Positions 56,038 to 64,000 of a stretch of DNA of 64,000 nucleotides are shown here, in pieces. The notes beneath the pieces were generated by a model, which ran no database searches, had not been told where the DNA came from, and saw only the letters and a program-made list of their open reading frames with translations. The DNA is taken from positions 1 to 64,000 of the forward strand of contig NZ_LZMD01000108.1 in NCBI RefSeq assembly GCF_001668575.1, read 5' to 3'. A program made the position numbers and the translations under genes. The stretch is from Mycobacterium sp. 1164985.4. Lineage in GTDB: Bacteria > Actinomycetota > Actinomycetes > Mycobacteriales > Mycobacteriaceae. Numbering within the stretch: the stretch's first letter is position 1; every line of letters begins with the position of its first letter.

Positions 56038-56883
56038 TCAACGGGTGACGGCGCTGGTGCCCGCGACCGTCAGCTCGAGCGCCAGAGCCACCCCGCACAG
56101 CGTCGCGACGATGAGGAACGCCCACCAGTCAATGGCTTTGGGGCCCGACGGTGCGGCCGAGATCTGGCCGGCCCCACCACGCGCGGTGATGGCATCACCC
56201 ATCTCGTCGGCCCGCCGCAGTGCGACGGTGATCGCCGCGGCGAGCAGGTCGATAGCCTCCAGCCACCAACGGCGCCACCGTCCGCGGCGTCGGGTGTTCA
56301 CCTGCTTCGGCCGAAGATTGCGCGCTGCGTAAAGCACACGGAACTCGTCGATCAGCATCGGAAACGCGCGCAGCGCCAGGGCCAACGCGACCGCCCAATC
56401 GTCGACCGGTATCCGCAACAACCGCAGCGGTCGACCCAGTTTCGCGACGGCCGGGGCGATTTCGGCGACGTTGGTCGTCCACGACACCATCGCCCCGAGC
56501 CCGAGCAGCACGATCGACAACGCGGTGATGCGGAGGAAGTTCAGCAGACCGCCCAACCCGACGTCGACCGAGCCGACCGAGATGATCGGGCTGCCACCGG
56601 CGAACGTGGCCGTCAACCCGCCGAGAAACAACAGCACCCACAGCCAGGGGGGCACCGACGGGAACACACCGCGCGGGATGTTGGCCAGCCGCGCCGAGAC
56701 CAGCACCAGCACCGCGACGGCGCCGATCGGCACCCATCCCGGGTAGAACGTCATCAGCACGCCGATGGCCGCCACCAAAAGCAGCTTCGTACCCGCCCAC
56801 AGCTGGTGCACGACGCTGTTTCCGGGCACGGGACGCAGCAGCACGACGCCCCGGCGCTGCCGCCGCTTCGCCGGCGCCGTCAT
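56038..56883 (-). CDS. ECF transporter T component
   Basis: 281 residues, syntenic with Rv2325c (282). Energy-coupling-factor transmembrane protein (CbiQ/EcfT family): membrane segments through residues 25-150 and the coupling region with ALALRAFPMLIDEFRVLYAA and ARNLRP, then RRADEMGDAITARGG, the Ala-Arg-Gly signature that contacts the ATPases. Its start overlaps the stop of the ATPase gene (ATGA). The substrate (vitamin or metal) cannot be told. Confidence 0.9.
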   Translation of the reverse strand: MTAPAKRRQRRGVVLLRPVPGNSVVHQLWAGTKLLLVAAIGVLMTFYPGWVPIGAVAVLVLVSARLANIPRGVFPSVPPWLWVLLFLGGLTATFAGGSPIISVGSVDVGLGGLLNFLRITALSIVLLGLGAMVSWTTNVAEIAPAVAKLGRPLRLLRIPVDDWAVALALALRAFPMLIDEFRVLYAARNLRPKQVNTRRRGRWRRWWLEAIDLLAAAITVALRRADEMGDAITARGGAGQISAAPSGPKAIDWWAFLIVATLCGVALALELTVAGTSAVTR

Positions 56884-58919
56884 GAAAGGCCTCCCGCAGC
56901 CGTCGGTGCGGGCACCAGCACGCCGCCTTCCAGATGCAATGTGCGCGGGCACAGTTCCTCCAGCCCGGCGAAGTCGTGGGAGATCACGACGACGGTGAGC
57001 CCGGCGTGACGGCGCAGGTCCACCAGCAGCCGCAGCAGTCCGCGCTGGCTCGTGGCGTCCAGGCCCGCGAGTGGTTCGTCGAGGATCAGGGCGCGGGGCG
57101 AGCGGGCCAGCAGTCCGGCGAGGACGACGCGACGCATCTGGCCGCCGCTGAGCTGGTCGATGCGCCGTTTGGCCAACGTCGCGTCGAGACCGACCGTCGA
57201 CAGCGCCTCGTTGACCCGGGCGCGATCACGCGGGGAAAACCCTGCCGCCGAGGCGATCTCGAGGTCGACGCGACTACGCATCAGCTGCAACCGTGCCGCC
57301 TGGAACGAGATCGCCACCGCGCCAACCTGTTCGGATGCCGGTTTCCCGTCGAGCAGACAAGCGCCTGACGTCGGCTCGGTGAGCCCGGCCATGATCCAGG
57401 CCAGCGTCGACTTTCCCGACCCGTTCAGGCCGTGGATCAACAACCCGTCACCCTCGTGCACCGTGAAGCTGATGTCGCGCAGCGCCGTCGCCGCCCACGG
57501 TGTTCCGCTGCCGTACTCGTGGCTGACGTCGACGAGATCCAGCACCGGGGCCGCGTCGGTGCCCGGTTCGACGGTCGCGACCGGGGCGTCGGCGGACTCG
57601 ACCATGTCGGTATTGTCGGCGGAGCCACCGTTGCCGGTCAGGTCGACGGTGCGATCAGCGGCGTCGGCCTCGTCGTTGTAGTGCGTGATGTGCACGAGCG
57701 ACATCTGATGGTGCCGGGTCAGCCCGGACAGCACGGACATCAGTCCCTCGCGGCCCTCCTGGTCGACCATGCTGGTGACCTCGTCGGCGATCAGCAGCGA
57801 CGGCTCACGTGCCAGCGCCGCCGCGACGGCCAGGCGCTGCAACTCGCCGCCGGACAACCCGCCGGTGTCGCGTTCGGCCAGGCCGTCGAGGCCCACCTCG
57901 GCCAGCAACTGGGCGACATCGGTGGCCTTGCCGGGCGGGAGCCCCCACACCACGTCGTCGGCGACACGAGTACCGAGCACCTGACTCTCGGGGTGCTGCA
58001 TGACGACCGCGGTGCCGCCGATGCGGCCCAACCCGACGGCGCCCGGCCGTTCGATGGTGCCCGCCGTCGGCTCCCGGCCCGCCAGCATCAGCATCAGCGT
58101 CGTCTTGCCCGACCCGTTGGCGCCCGTCACCGCGAGGTGCTCGCCCGGTTCGACGCGCAGCGACACCGGACCGAGGGCGTCGTGGTCGGTGTTCGGGTAG
58201 CGGAACCGGACGTCGAGCAGCCGCGCCGGCACCGGGGCGATGGCGCCGACGTCTTTCGAGGACTCCAGTTTGTGGACATCGGGGATGCCGGCAAGGCGCT
58301 CCATCACCCGCGACAGGGCCCACCATCCGACGAGGCTGACGAAGGTGATCGACATCACCCCGGCGCCGAAGAACAACAACGGCCAGTAGTCCAGCGCCGT
58401 CGCGAAGTCGCGCTTCAGACGGTCGGCCGCGCCCTCCATGTCGGGGATGCGGGCGATCACCGCGGCCAGCCCGTTGATGTTGGCCGTGACGGATTCGAAG
58501 ATCAGGTGGCGCAGGCGCGACAGGATGGACAGCGCCACCACTGCGGCCACGCCGAACACCGCACCGGCGACCAACGCCGCGAACAGCACCGTCGGGGTGC
58601 CACGCCCGCGGCGTTTGACGATGCCGGTCAATCCGCCGATGTAAGCGCAGTTCATAACGGTCATGAAGCCGCCCATACCGGCAATCAGGAAGGCGATGAT
58701 GCCACCTGCGACAGTCGCGGTGAGCAGCACACGCACCCGGTAGCGATAAGCCAGCAGACCCATCGGCACGGTGCCAAGCAGCGCCAGGCCGGCCGCGAAC
58801 GGAACGACCACGGCAAAGATCGCGATGGCCGCGCACAGCGCCGCAATGACGGAGGCCTGCGCGAGTTCGACGGGACGTAGAGGGCCGGTATGGCGAGTTC
58901 GGCCCCCGGTCGCGGTCAT
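56880..58919 (-). CDS. ECF transporter fusion: membrane S-like domain plus two ATPases
   Basis: 679 residues, counterpart of Rv2326c. Residues 1-235 form a hydrophobic domain (AQASVIAALCAAIAIFAVVV, then MGGFMTVMNCAYIGGLTGI) like an S component or DUF2232 protein. First ATPase: Walker A TGANGSGKTT near 263, signature LSGGELQRLA near 351, Walker B LLIADEVTS. Second: Walker A HGLNGSGKST near 493, signature LSGGQMRRV near 584, Walker B LILDEPLAG. Canonical ECF systems keep these on separate proteins. ATG at 58917-58919; a longer upstream frame has no similarity. Divergent from marR. Confidence 0.9.
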   Translation of the reverse strand: MTATGGRTRHTGPLRPVELAQASVIAALCAAIAIFAVVVPFAAGLALLGTVPMGLLAYRYRVRVLLTATVAGGIIAFLIAGMGGFMTVMNCAYIGGLTGIVKRRGRGTPTVLFAALVAGAVFGVAAVVALSILSRLRHLIFESVTANINGLAAVIARIPDMEGAADRLKRDFATALDYWPLLFFGAGVMSITFVSLVGWWALSRVMERLAGIPDVHKLESSKDVGAIAPVPARLLDVRFRYPNTDHDALGPVSLRVEPGEHLAVTGANGSGKTTLMLMLAGREPTAGTIERPGAVGLGRIGGTAVVMQHPESQVLGTRVADDVVWGLPPGKATDVAQLLAEVGLDGLAERDTGGLSGGELQRLAVAAALAREPSLLIADEVTSMVDQEGREGLMSVLSGLTRHHQMSLVHITHYNDEADAADRTVDLTGNGGSADNTDMVESADAPVATVEPGTDAAPVLDLVDVSHEYGSGTPWAATALRDISFTVHEGDGLLIHGLNGSGKSTLAWIMAGLTEPTSGACLLDGKPASEQVGAVAISFQAARLQLMRSRVDLEIASAAGFSPRDRARVNEALSTVGLDATLAKRRIDQLSGGQMRRVVLAGLLARSPRALILDEPLAGLDATSQRGLLRLLVDLRRHAGLTVVVISHDFAGLEELCPRTLHLEGGVLVPAPTAAGGLS

Positions 58920-58966
58920 TGCACGATTCTGCCAGCCGCGACGGGCCGCCCCCCACGGCCCGCTGT

Positions 58967-58995
58967 TTGAAACGCATAGCAAAACTATGTAATCT
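58967..58995 (+). promoter_or_regulatory. marR promoter with internal operator
   Basis: -35 TTGAAA (58967-58972), a 17-bp spacer, and -10 TAATCT (58990-58995), which ends seven bases before the ATG at 59003, so the message is probably leaderless. Inside the spacer lies the inverted repeat CATAG-CAAAA-CTATG (58975-58989), ideally placed for autorepression by the MarR protein. Confidence 0.65.
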
Positions 58996-59002
58996 GGACG
59001 AC

Positions 59003-59443
59003 ATGACCCAGACGCTCGGAGCTGATCTGCTGTCCGTGGTCGCCCGGATCAACCGATTGGCCACACAGCGGGTTCGTCTGCCCCTCGGATACGCCCAAGC
59101 ACGACTGCTGTCCACGATCGAGGACCAGGGCGAAGCCCGTATCTCCGATCTCGCCGCGCTCGACCACTGCTCGCAGCCCACGATGACGACGCAGGTTCGT
59201 CGCCTCGAGGACGCGGGCATGGTGTCGCGAGCGGTGGATCCCGAGGACGCCCGCGCCGTGCTGATCCGCATCACCCCGAAGGGGGTGGACACCCTTCGGC
59301 AGGTGCGGTTGGACCGCGGTGCGGCGATCGATCCATACCTCGAACGGCTCGATGCCTCCGACCGGGAGACGCTCGGCGAGGCGGTGCGCGTCTTGCGCCG
59401 GCTTCTCGACGATGCGTCGTCGCCGAACACGATCACCAATTAA
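59003..59443 (+). CDS. MarR-family regulator
   Basis: 146 residues with the winged helix-turn-helix ISDLAALDHCSQPTMTTQVRRL and wing MVSRAVDPEDARAVLIRIT. Syntenic with Rv2327. MarR proteins bind small, often phenolic or lipophilic ligands and repress an adjacent gene; here the MFS exporter begins 22 bases downstream, the classic arrangement. The start at 59003 is fixed by the -10 element. Confidence 0.92.
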   Translation: MTQTLGADLLSVVARINRLATQRVRLPLGYAQARLLSTIEDQGEARISDLAALDHCSQPTMTTQVRRLEDAGMVSRAVDPEDARAVLIRITPKGVDTLRQVRLDRGAAIDPYLERLDASDRETLGEAVRVLRRLLDDASSPNTITN

Positions 59444-59465
59444 CCCTTAAGGAGAGTTCGCCCGT

Positions 59466-60671
59466 ATGTGGCGTCAACCCAAAGCTGTCTGGGCAGTTGC
59501 CTTCGCGTGCGTCGTCGCGTTCATGGGCATCGGTCTCGTCGATCCGATCCTCAAGCCCATCGCCGAAACGCTCAACGCGTCGCCGTCCCAGGTGTCGTTG
59601 TTGTTCACCAGTTACATGGCGGTCATGGGCGTGGCCATGCTCATCACCGGCGTGGTGTCCAGCCGCATCGGCCCCAAGCGCACGCTGCTGTTGGGACTGG
59701 TCGTCATCATCGTCGGCGCCGGCCTGGCCGGAATGTCCGCCGATGTGATGGAAATCGTTGGCTGGCGTGCACTTTGGGGTCTCGGCAATGCGTTGTTCAT
59801 CGCCACGGCGCTGGCGACGATCGTGAGCTCGGCGCGCGGGTCTGTGGCCCAGGCGATCATCCTCTACGAGGCGGCGCTGGGGTTGGGCATCGCGGTGGGG
59901 CCGCTCGTCGGTGGTCTGCTGGGGTCGATCTCGTGGCGCGGACCGTTCTTCGGGGTGTCGGCGCTGATGGCGTTCGCGCTCGTGGTCACGGCCTTCCTGT
60001 TGCCGTCGACGCCGCGCGCCGAACGCGCGACAACGCTGGCCGATCCCTTCCGCGCGCTACGTCATCGCGGCCTGCTCGGCGTGGCGATCACCGCGCTGCT
60101 GTACAACTTCGGCTTCTTCACCCTGCTGGCGTTCACGCCGTTCCCGCTCGACATGAGCGCCTATCAGATCGGCCTGATCTTCTTCGGCTGGGGCGTCGCG
60201 CTGGCCTTCACGTCGGTGGTGGTGGCGCCGCGGCTTCAGCACCGGTTCGGCACCGTGCCCGTGCTGCTGGTCAACCTGTTGGCGATGACGGCGACGCTGC
60301 TGGTGATGGCCGTCGAGACCAACAACAAGGCCGTGCTCGCGACGTGCGTGGTGGTCGCGGGGTTGTTCATCGGCATCAACAACACGCTGATCACCGAGAC
60401 CGTGATGAAGGCCGCGCCGGTCGAGCGCGGCGTCGCCTCGGCGGCCTACAGTTTCGTGCGGTTCTCCGGCGCCGCGCTGGCGCCGTGGCTGGCGGGCGTG
60501 CTCGGCGAGCAGGTCAACGTCCACATGCCGTATTGGGTCGGCGCGGGCGCCGTACTGCTCGGCGCGGGCGTGCTCGCGCTCACCCGCTCGCACCTCGCGG
60601 GCATCGACGTCGAGGAGCGAGAACTCGACGCGTTCAGCGAGGCGACCGCGGTGACCGTCGGCGACAGCTGA
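59466..60671 (+). CDS. MFS transporter, drug-efflux type
   Basis: 401 residues with twelve predicted membrane segments. VSSRIGPKRTLLLGL near 65 is the loop 2-3 motif of the major facilitator family, and the region around AIILYEAALGLGIAVGPLVG holds the antiporter motif C (Gly-Pro in helix 5). AAGGAG lies upstream. Probably a proton-driven exporter of small toxic molecules, controlled by the upstream MarR. The substrate is unknown. It ends directly against the convergent amidohydrolase gene. Confidence 0.9.
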   Translation: MWRQPKAVWAVAFACVVAFMGIGLVDPILKPIAETLNASPSQVSLLFTSYMAVMGVAMLITGVVSSRIGPKRTLLLGLVVIIVGAGLAGMSADVMEIVGWRALWGLGNALFIATALATIVSSARGSVAQAIILYEAALGLGIAVGPLVGGLLGSISWRGPFFGVSALMAFALVVTAFLLPSTPRAERATTLADPFRALRHRGLLGVAITALLYNFGFFTLLAFTPFPLDMSAYQIGLIFFGWGVALAFTSVVVAPRLQHRFGTVPVLLVNLLAMTATLLVMAVETNNKAVLATCVVVAGLFIGINNTLITETVMKAAPVERGVASAAYSFVRFSGAALAPWLAGVLGEQVNVHMPYWVGAGAVLLGAGVLALTRSHLAGIDVEERELDAFSEATAVTVGDS

Positions 60672-61838
60672 TCAACTGCGCGGGAACCGCAGCATGCGGC
60701 GGGCGTTCTCCTCGACAATCAGCGCACACTCCCCGTCCGGAACGCCGGCCAACACCTCCGCGGCCCGCTTGCGCGAGTTCGGCCAGTTCGAATCCGAATG
60801 CGGGAAGTCGATTTCGAGCGTGATGCGGTCGACGCCGATGGTGTACCGGTTCTCCAGGCCGTGCTCGTCATCGATGAAGCAGCCGTAGAAGTGCGATCGG
60901 AACAGATCCGAAGGGCGCGAGTCGAAGTCGATCGGCTGGTAGTACCGGTGCCGCTCCCACACGTAGTCGGCGCGTTCCAGGATGTAGGGCACCCATCCGA
61001 TACCGCCCTCGGACAGCGAGAACTGCAGATCCGGAAACTTCTGCAGCTTGCCGGAGAACAGCAGATCGACGGTGGTCCACATCAGGTTCGTCGAGAACAG
61101 CGTGATCGCCACCGCGAACGGCGCGTCCGGTAGGGCCGGCGCCGGCGAGTTGGCCAGCGCCGAATACGAAAATCCCGGAACGAACGAGCCGGAGCCGAAG
61201 TGCAGCGACACCGGCATTTTCGCGTCGGAGCACACCTGCCACAGTCCGTCCCAGTGGTCGGAGTGGAACGAGGGCAGGCCCATCGGCACGGGACTGTCGG
61301 GGAATGACACGGTGCGCGCACCCTTTTCGGCGACGCGTTCGGCCTCAGCGACGGTTTCGTCGATGTCCCACACCGGCAGGATCGCCAGCGGAATGTAGCG
61401 CTCCGGGGCGGTGGCGCACCACTCGTCGATGTAGAAGTCGTTCCACGCCTTGACGCACAGCAGCGCGAGTTCCTTGTCCTGGCCGCGGAAGAACGTGCTG
61501 CCGCCGAATCCCGGGAACGACGGAAAGCACAGCGCAGCCTGCACGCCGTCGAGATCCATGTCCGCGATGCGGGCCACCGGGTCGTAACAGCCCGGGATCA
61601 TGTCCTCGTAGCGGACGGGATCCATCCCCCACTCCTCGGGCGGCTTGCCCGCGACCGCGTTGAGGCCGATTGTCGGCAGGATCTGCCCGTCGTAACTCCA
61701 CAGATGCCGGCCTTCGATTTCCACGATGCGCGGGCCGTTTTCGTGAAATCTCGCCGGTAGCCGGTCCTGCCAGACGCGCGGATGTTCGATCAGGTGGTCG
61801 TCGACCGAGACGATCTGATGGTTGTCCTGCAATGGCAT
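60672..61838 (-). CDS. Amidohydrolase family 2 protein (ACMSD-like)
   Basis: 388 residues. N-terminal VSVDDHLIEHPRVW carries the first metal-binding residues in a DxH pattern typical of this branch, then FPSFPGFGG, LHFGSGS, and late DFPHSDSNWPNSR with the conserved Asp. Members decarboxylate or hydrolyse ring-derived acids; in actinobacteria many serve sterol or aromatic breakdown. The gene is monocistronic; specificity is unknown. Confidence 0.88.
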   Translation of the reverse strand: MPLQDNHQIVSVDDHLIEHPRVWQDRLPARFHENGPRIVEIEGRHLWSYDGQILPTIGLNAVAGKPPEEWGMDPVRYEDMIPGCYDPVARIADMDLDGVQAALCFPSFPGFGGSTFFRGQDKELALLCVKAWNDFYIDEWCATAPERYIPLAILPVWDIDETVAEAERVAEKGARTVSFPDSPVPMGLPSFHSDHWDGLWQVCSDAKMPVSLHFGSGSFVPGFSYSALANSPAPALPDAPFAVAITLFSTNLMWTTVDLLFSGKLQKFPDLQFSLSEGGIGWVPYILERADYVWERHRYYQPIDFDSRPSDLFRSHFYGCFIDDEHGLENRYTIGVDRITLEIDFPHSDSNWPNSRKRAAEVLAGVPDGECALIVEENARRMLRFPRS

Positions 61839-61860
61839 GGTGTGCCTCCTAAGCTCTCGG

Positions 61861-61866
61861 TAACGT
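61861..61866 (+). promoter_or_regulatory. Putative -10 element of the small coiled-coil gene
   Basis: TAACGT (TANNNT), ending seven bases before the ATG at 61874, which suggests a leaderless message and decides that start over the GTG at 61865. Confidence 0.4.
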
Positions 61867-61873
61867 GGGCTGC

Positions 61874-62176
61874 ATGGAAGATGCGGAATCGTCTGAGGGT
61901 CCCGGCACGACGCGCAAGCGGGTCGACGAGGACGACCACGACCTGCTCACGTTCGGTGAAGTCGGTGAACGGCTCCGCATCGAAATCGCCTCCGCCCGAA
62001 CCGCTGTCGAGCAATCGGAGTCCAGCGGCGACGCCGCCGCCCTCGAACAGGCCCGCGCGCGCCTGGCCGCGCTCGAGTCCGCCGCCAAGCGCAACAGCGC
62101 CGGAGGCATCAACGACGCGAACTTCGAGAAGTTCTTCGGGTATTCGGGCACCGCGAAACGCAATCTGCCCGAGTAG
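61874..62176 (+). CDS. Small conserved charged protein (100 aa)
   Basis: 100 residues, cytoplasmic, mostly helical. An acidic N-terminus (DEDDHDLLTFGEVGERLRIE), a central helix with heptad-like Ala/Leu spacing (ALEQARARLAALESAAKRN), and a C-terminal conserved block NDANFEKFFGYSGTAKRNL. Similar small proteins are conserved in mycobacteria, without known function. Divergent from the amidohydrolase gene. Confidence 0.78.
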   Translation: MEDAESSEGPGTTRKRVDEDDHDLLTFGEVGERLRIEIASARTAVEQSESSGDAAALEQARARLAALESAAKRNSAGGINDANFEKFFGYSGTAKRNLPE

Positions 62177-62207
62177 CCGTTCGTCGCGCGCACTGTTGTC
62201 ACCGTTC

Positions 62208-63233
62208 TCATGGCCGCGGTGGGCAGGGTGGATTCGGTCCCACTCCACACATCCCGTGATGGATGTAGCTGGGCACGTCGACGGCCGGTGGCTGCACCTC
62301 GGCGTGCTGGTTGACCAGGTTGAAGCCCAGGTTGAACACCAGCATGATCAGGTTGAACACCGCTGTGAGCGCCAGGATTCGCACCCCGGTGACCGTGCGC
62401 TTGTTCTTCAGCTGGTCGATGCCGATGTCGGAGATCATCCGGCCGTTGCGGTCGCGCAGACAGTAGATGGCGATGGACGAGACGCTGACCAGGCCGCCGA
62501 AGACGATGCCTTCGTACAGCGGGAACTGGTACATGGTGCCTTTGAAGATCGACCAGGTGTCGTCCACGCGCAGGTAGGTCCACAACCCGATGCGGTGGAA
62601 ATACTGCTCCAACACGATGTCGAGCACGATGAACAGCACCAGCATCGCCGCCAACACGCCCGCGGTGTTGATGCGCGGCCACACTTTTCGCATCCGGGCG
62701 ATCACCTGATCGATGCCCATGATGGCCAACGGTGTCAGCAGGATGTAGCTGGCGAGGAAGTAGATGATCGGCTGCGGGTTCTCGGCGCCCTTGTCCACCC
62801 ATCCGGGGATGAACTCACCCCACGTGCCCATGTTGAAGAAGCCCGCGTTGTACCCGAACACGGGCCGCACGGCGTTCACGCCGGGGTCCTGCCAAGCGGC
62901 GAGCAGCCACGCCACCACGAAGATGCCGACGGGCGGAAGTTGCCTGTCGCGCCGGGTCTTTCGGATCATCCAGATCAGGAAGACCACGCCGCCGATCATG
63001 CATCCGATCTCCCAGAACCGGATCCAGGCGATGCTCGACGCGGGGATCGGGTCGGGCCCGGTGGGCGCCGGCGCGAACTTGTCCGAGAAGACCCAGCGTC
63101 CGTAGACGTAGAGCTGGAACACCACGAAGAGCGCCCCCAGCCGGGCCAGCCAGACGATCGGGGGCGAGTCGCGGTAGGTCTTGGTGGGCTCGGGGAGGAA
63201 CTCGGGGGCGTCGGTGTGGTGGTGGGTGGTCAC
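62208..63233 (-). CDS. Spirocyclase AveC-like membrane protein
   Basis: 341 residues, GTG start at 63231-63233 overlapping the stop of the oxidoreductase gene (GTGA). At least six membrane segments; conserved family blocks include WLLAAWQDPGVNAVRPVFGYN, EQYFHRIGLWTYLR and MYQFPLYEGIVFG. It belongs to the AveC-like family, named after the avermectin spirocyclase, whose members are abundant in mycobacteria without known substrates. Coupling to the LLM oxidoreductase suggests a joint role in modifying a lipid or polyketide-like compound; this is inference. Confidence 0.8.
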   Translation of the reverse strand: MTTHHHTDAPEFLPEPTKTYRDSPPIVWLARLGALFVVFQLYVYGRWVFSDKFAPAPTGPDPIPASSIAWIRFWEIGCMIGGVVFLIWMIRKTRRDRQLPPVGIFVVAWLLAAWQDPGVNAVRPVFGYNAGFFNMGTWGEFIPGWVDKGAENPQPIIYFLASYILLTPLAIMGIDQVIARMRKVWPRINTAGVLAAMLVLFIVLDIVLEQYFHRIGLWTYLRVDDTWSIFKGTMYQFPLYEGIVFGGLVSVSSIAIYCLRDRNGRMISDIGIDQLKNKRTVTGVRILALTAVFNLIMLVFNLGFNLVNQHAEVQPPAVDVPSYIHHGMCGVGPNPPCPPRP

Positions 63234-64000
63234 GTGACTGCTCCTGTCCGCGTGAAGGCCTCGATGACCTTCGTGCTGTACTGCCTGCGCCGTCGCGGGC
63301 TGACGAGAAAACCTGGCGGGGAATGGAATCCGAGGTCGGGAAGCGCGTTGCGGGCGGCGAGCATCGCGCGCGCCTGCTCGGTGTCGCCGCACGCCGCCAT
63401 CGCCCACAGCATGTCGTCGGTGACGTGCCTGCCGATCGCGCGCGCGTCTCCCCCGGCGAAGTCCGCCCGGATCGCGGCCACCTGGTCCTGCCAGCCATGC
63501 AGGGCGACCAGCGAGTCGTAGGTCTTGACGGTCAGATAGAACGCGATCTGCAGCTTGGCGTCGTCGATCGCGCGCTGGGGGTCCTCGTCGTCGATCGCGG
63601 TGATCACCCAGCCCCACCGCAACAGGCTCGCGGGGTCGCGGCCGGCGCGTTGCGCACCCAGCGCCAGATTCGGCTCAACGATTTCGGTCCACCATCGGTC
63701 GGTGAACAACCCGTGTCCGAGGACGCCGTCGGCCACACCGCCCACGGTGCGCAGCATGTGGACATTGAACGCACCCAACAGTATCGGCACCTCGATCCGT
63801 CCCAGGACAGGCGCTTGGATCCGGGCGTCGATGTGGTAGAAGTCGCCGTCGAAGGCGATTCGCTCACCGTTGTCCGCCTCCAGAAACGCCCGGATGCAGC
63901 GCACCAGCTCGGCCATCCGCGGCGCCGGATGTGAGGAGTCAACCCCGAACCAGTCGCGGTTCATCCGGCCCGTTCCCGCGCCCAGCCCGAGGAACACCCG
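63230..64000 (-). CDS. F420-dependent LLM-class oxidoreductase (partial)
   Basis: C-terminal 256 residues; the gene runs off the right edge. Luciferase-like TIM-barrel pattern: FLGLGAGTGRMNRDWFG at the cut end, IQAPVLGRIEVPILLGAFN, then VADGVLGHGLFTDRWWTEIV. Such mycobacterial proteins generally use reduced F420 or FMN. Coupled to the AveC-like gene by a four-base overlap. Confidence 0.85.
   Translation of the reverse strand, partial: RVFLGLGAGTGRMNRDWFGVDSSHPAPRMAELVRCIRAFLEADNGERIAFDGDFYHIDARIQAPVLGRIEVPILLGAFNVHMLRTVGGVADGVLGHGLFTDRWWTEIVEPNLALGAQRAGRDPASLLRWGWVITAIDDEDPQRAIDDAKLQIAFYLTVKTYDSLVALHGWQDQVAAIRADFAGGDARAIGRHVTDDMLWAMAACGDTEQARAMLAARNALPDLGFHSPPGFLVSPRRRRQYSTKVIEAFTRTGAVT

Noticed and set aside
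57432..58880. Plus-strand frame of 482 codons opposite the ECF ATPase gene
   Set aside because: The minus strand encodes clear Walker and signature motifs; the plus frame has none.

Overview
The window is chromosomal DNA of a high-GC actinobacterium, most likely a rapidly growing Mycobacterium (Mycolicibacterium). The evidence is the intact mycolic-acid FAS-II operon (fabD-acpM-kasA-kasB-accD6) behind a PucR-type regulator (mabR), a mycothiol-dependent dehydrogenase (mscR), the uspABC sugar importer and many proteins that match M. tuberculosis Rv2241-Rv2264c and Rv2313c-Rv2327 in order. AcpM is only 100 residues, shorter at the C-terminus than in slow growers, which points to a rapid grower. 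Names are recognised from memory of these families; no search was run.

Layout: 1-9.8 kb holds central carbon and mycolate genes (aceE, mabR, FAS-II, accD6). 9.8-14.5 kb is a glycerol/lipid block: glpD overlapping a TetR gene, divergent from an alkyl-DHAP-synthase-like flavoenzyme and a diacylglycerol kinase. 14.6-20.6 kb is housekeeping and detoxification: DUF3145, a serine hydrolase, a methyltransferase, an extradiol dioxygenase, mscR plus a metallo-hydrolase, and a SHOCT membrane protein. 20.7-29.2 kb contains a SABATH-type methyltransferase, a GlxA-type regulator, an acyl-CoA dehydrogenase and a leftward envelope gene row ending in an Hsp70-like protein with a membrane anchor and proline-rich tail. 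29.4-35.1 kb is a complete Opp/Dpp-type peptide ABC importer followed by an SDR. 35.1-42.4 kb holds a PhoD-like phosphatase, a proline-rich envelope protein, an acyl-CoA dehydrogenase, small exported proteins and a lipoprotein fusing a lytic transglycosylase to a DUF1460 cysteine amidase.

42.4-49.1 kb looks like an accessory island: codon use is visibly less GC-biased, and it carries a membrane-anchored Ala/Glu-rich coiled-coil protein, a second DUF4185 protein, a broken IS481-type remnant, a family VIII-like esterase, and an intact IS481-family element. The intact element sits exactly at the 3' end of a tRNA-CAU gene and is flanked by a 16-bp direct repeat. 49.2-64 kb returns to the core backbone: a CMD-family protein, TldD/TldE, UspABC, an ECF-type transporter (T protein plus an S-like/ATPase/ATPase fusion), MarR-MFS, an amidohydrolase, an AveC-like membrane protein and an F420-type LLM oxidoreductase that runs off the right edge.

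Many genes are translationally coupled by ATGA or GTGA overlaps, so most clusters are probably operons. Several starts lie 6-7 bases after a TANNNT -10 element, suggesting leaderless mRNAs, as is common in mycobacteria.
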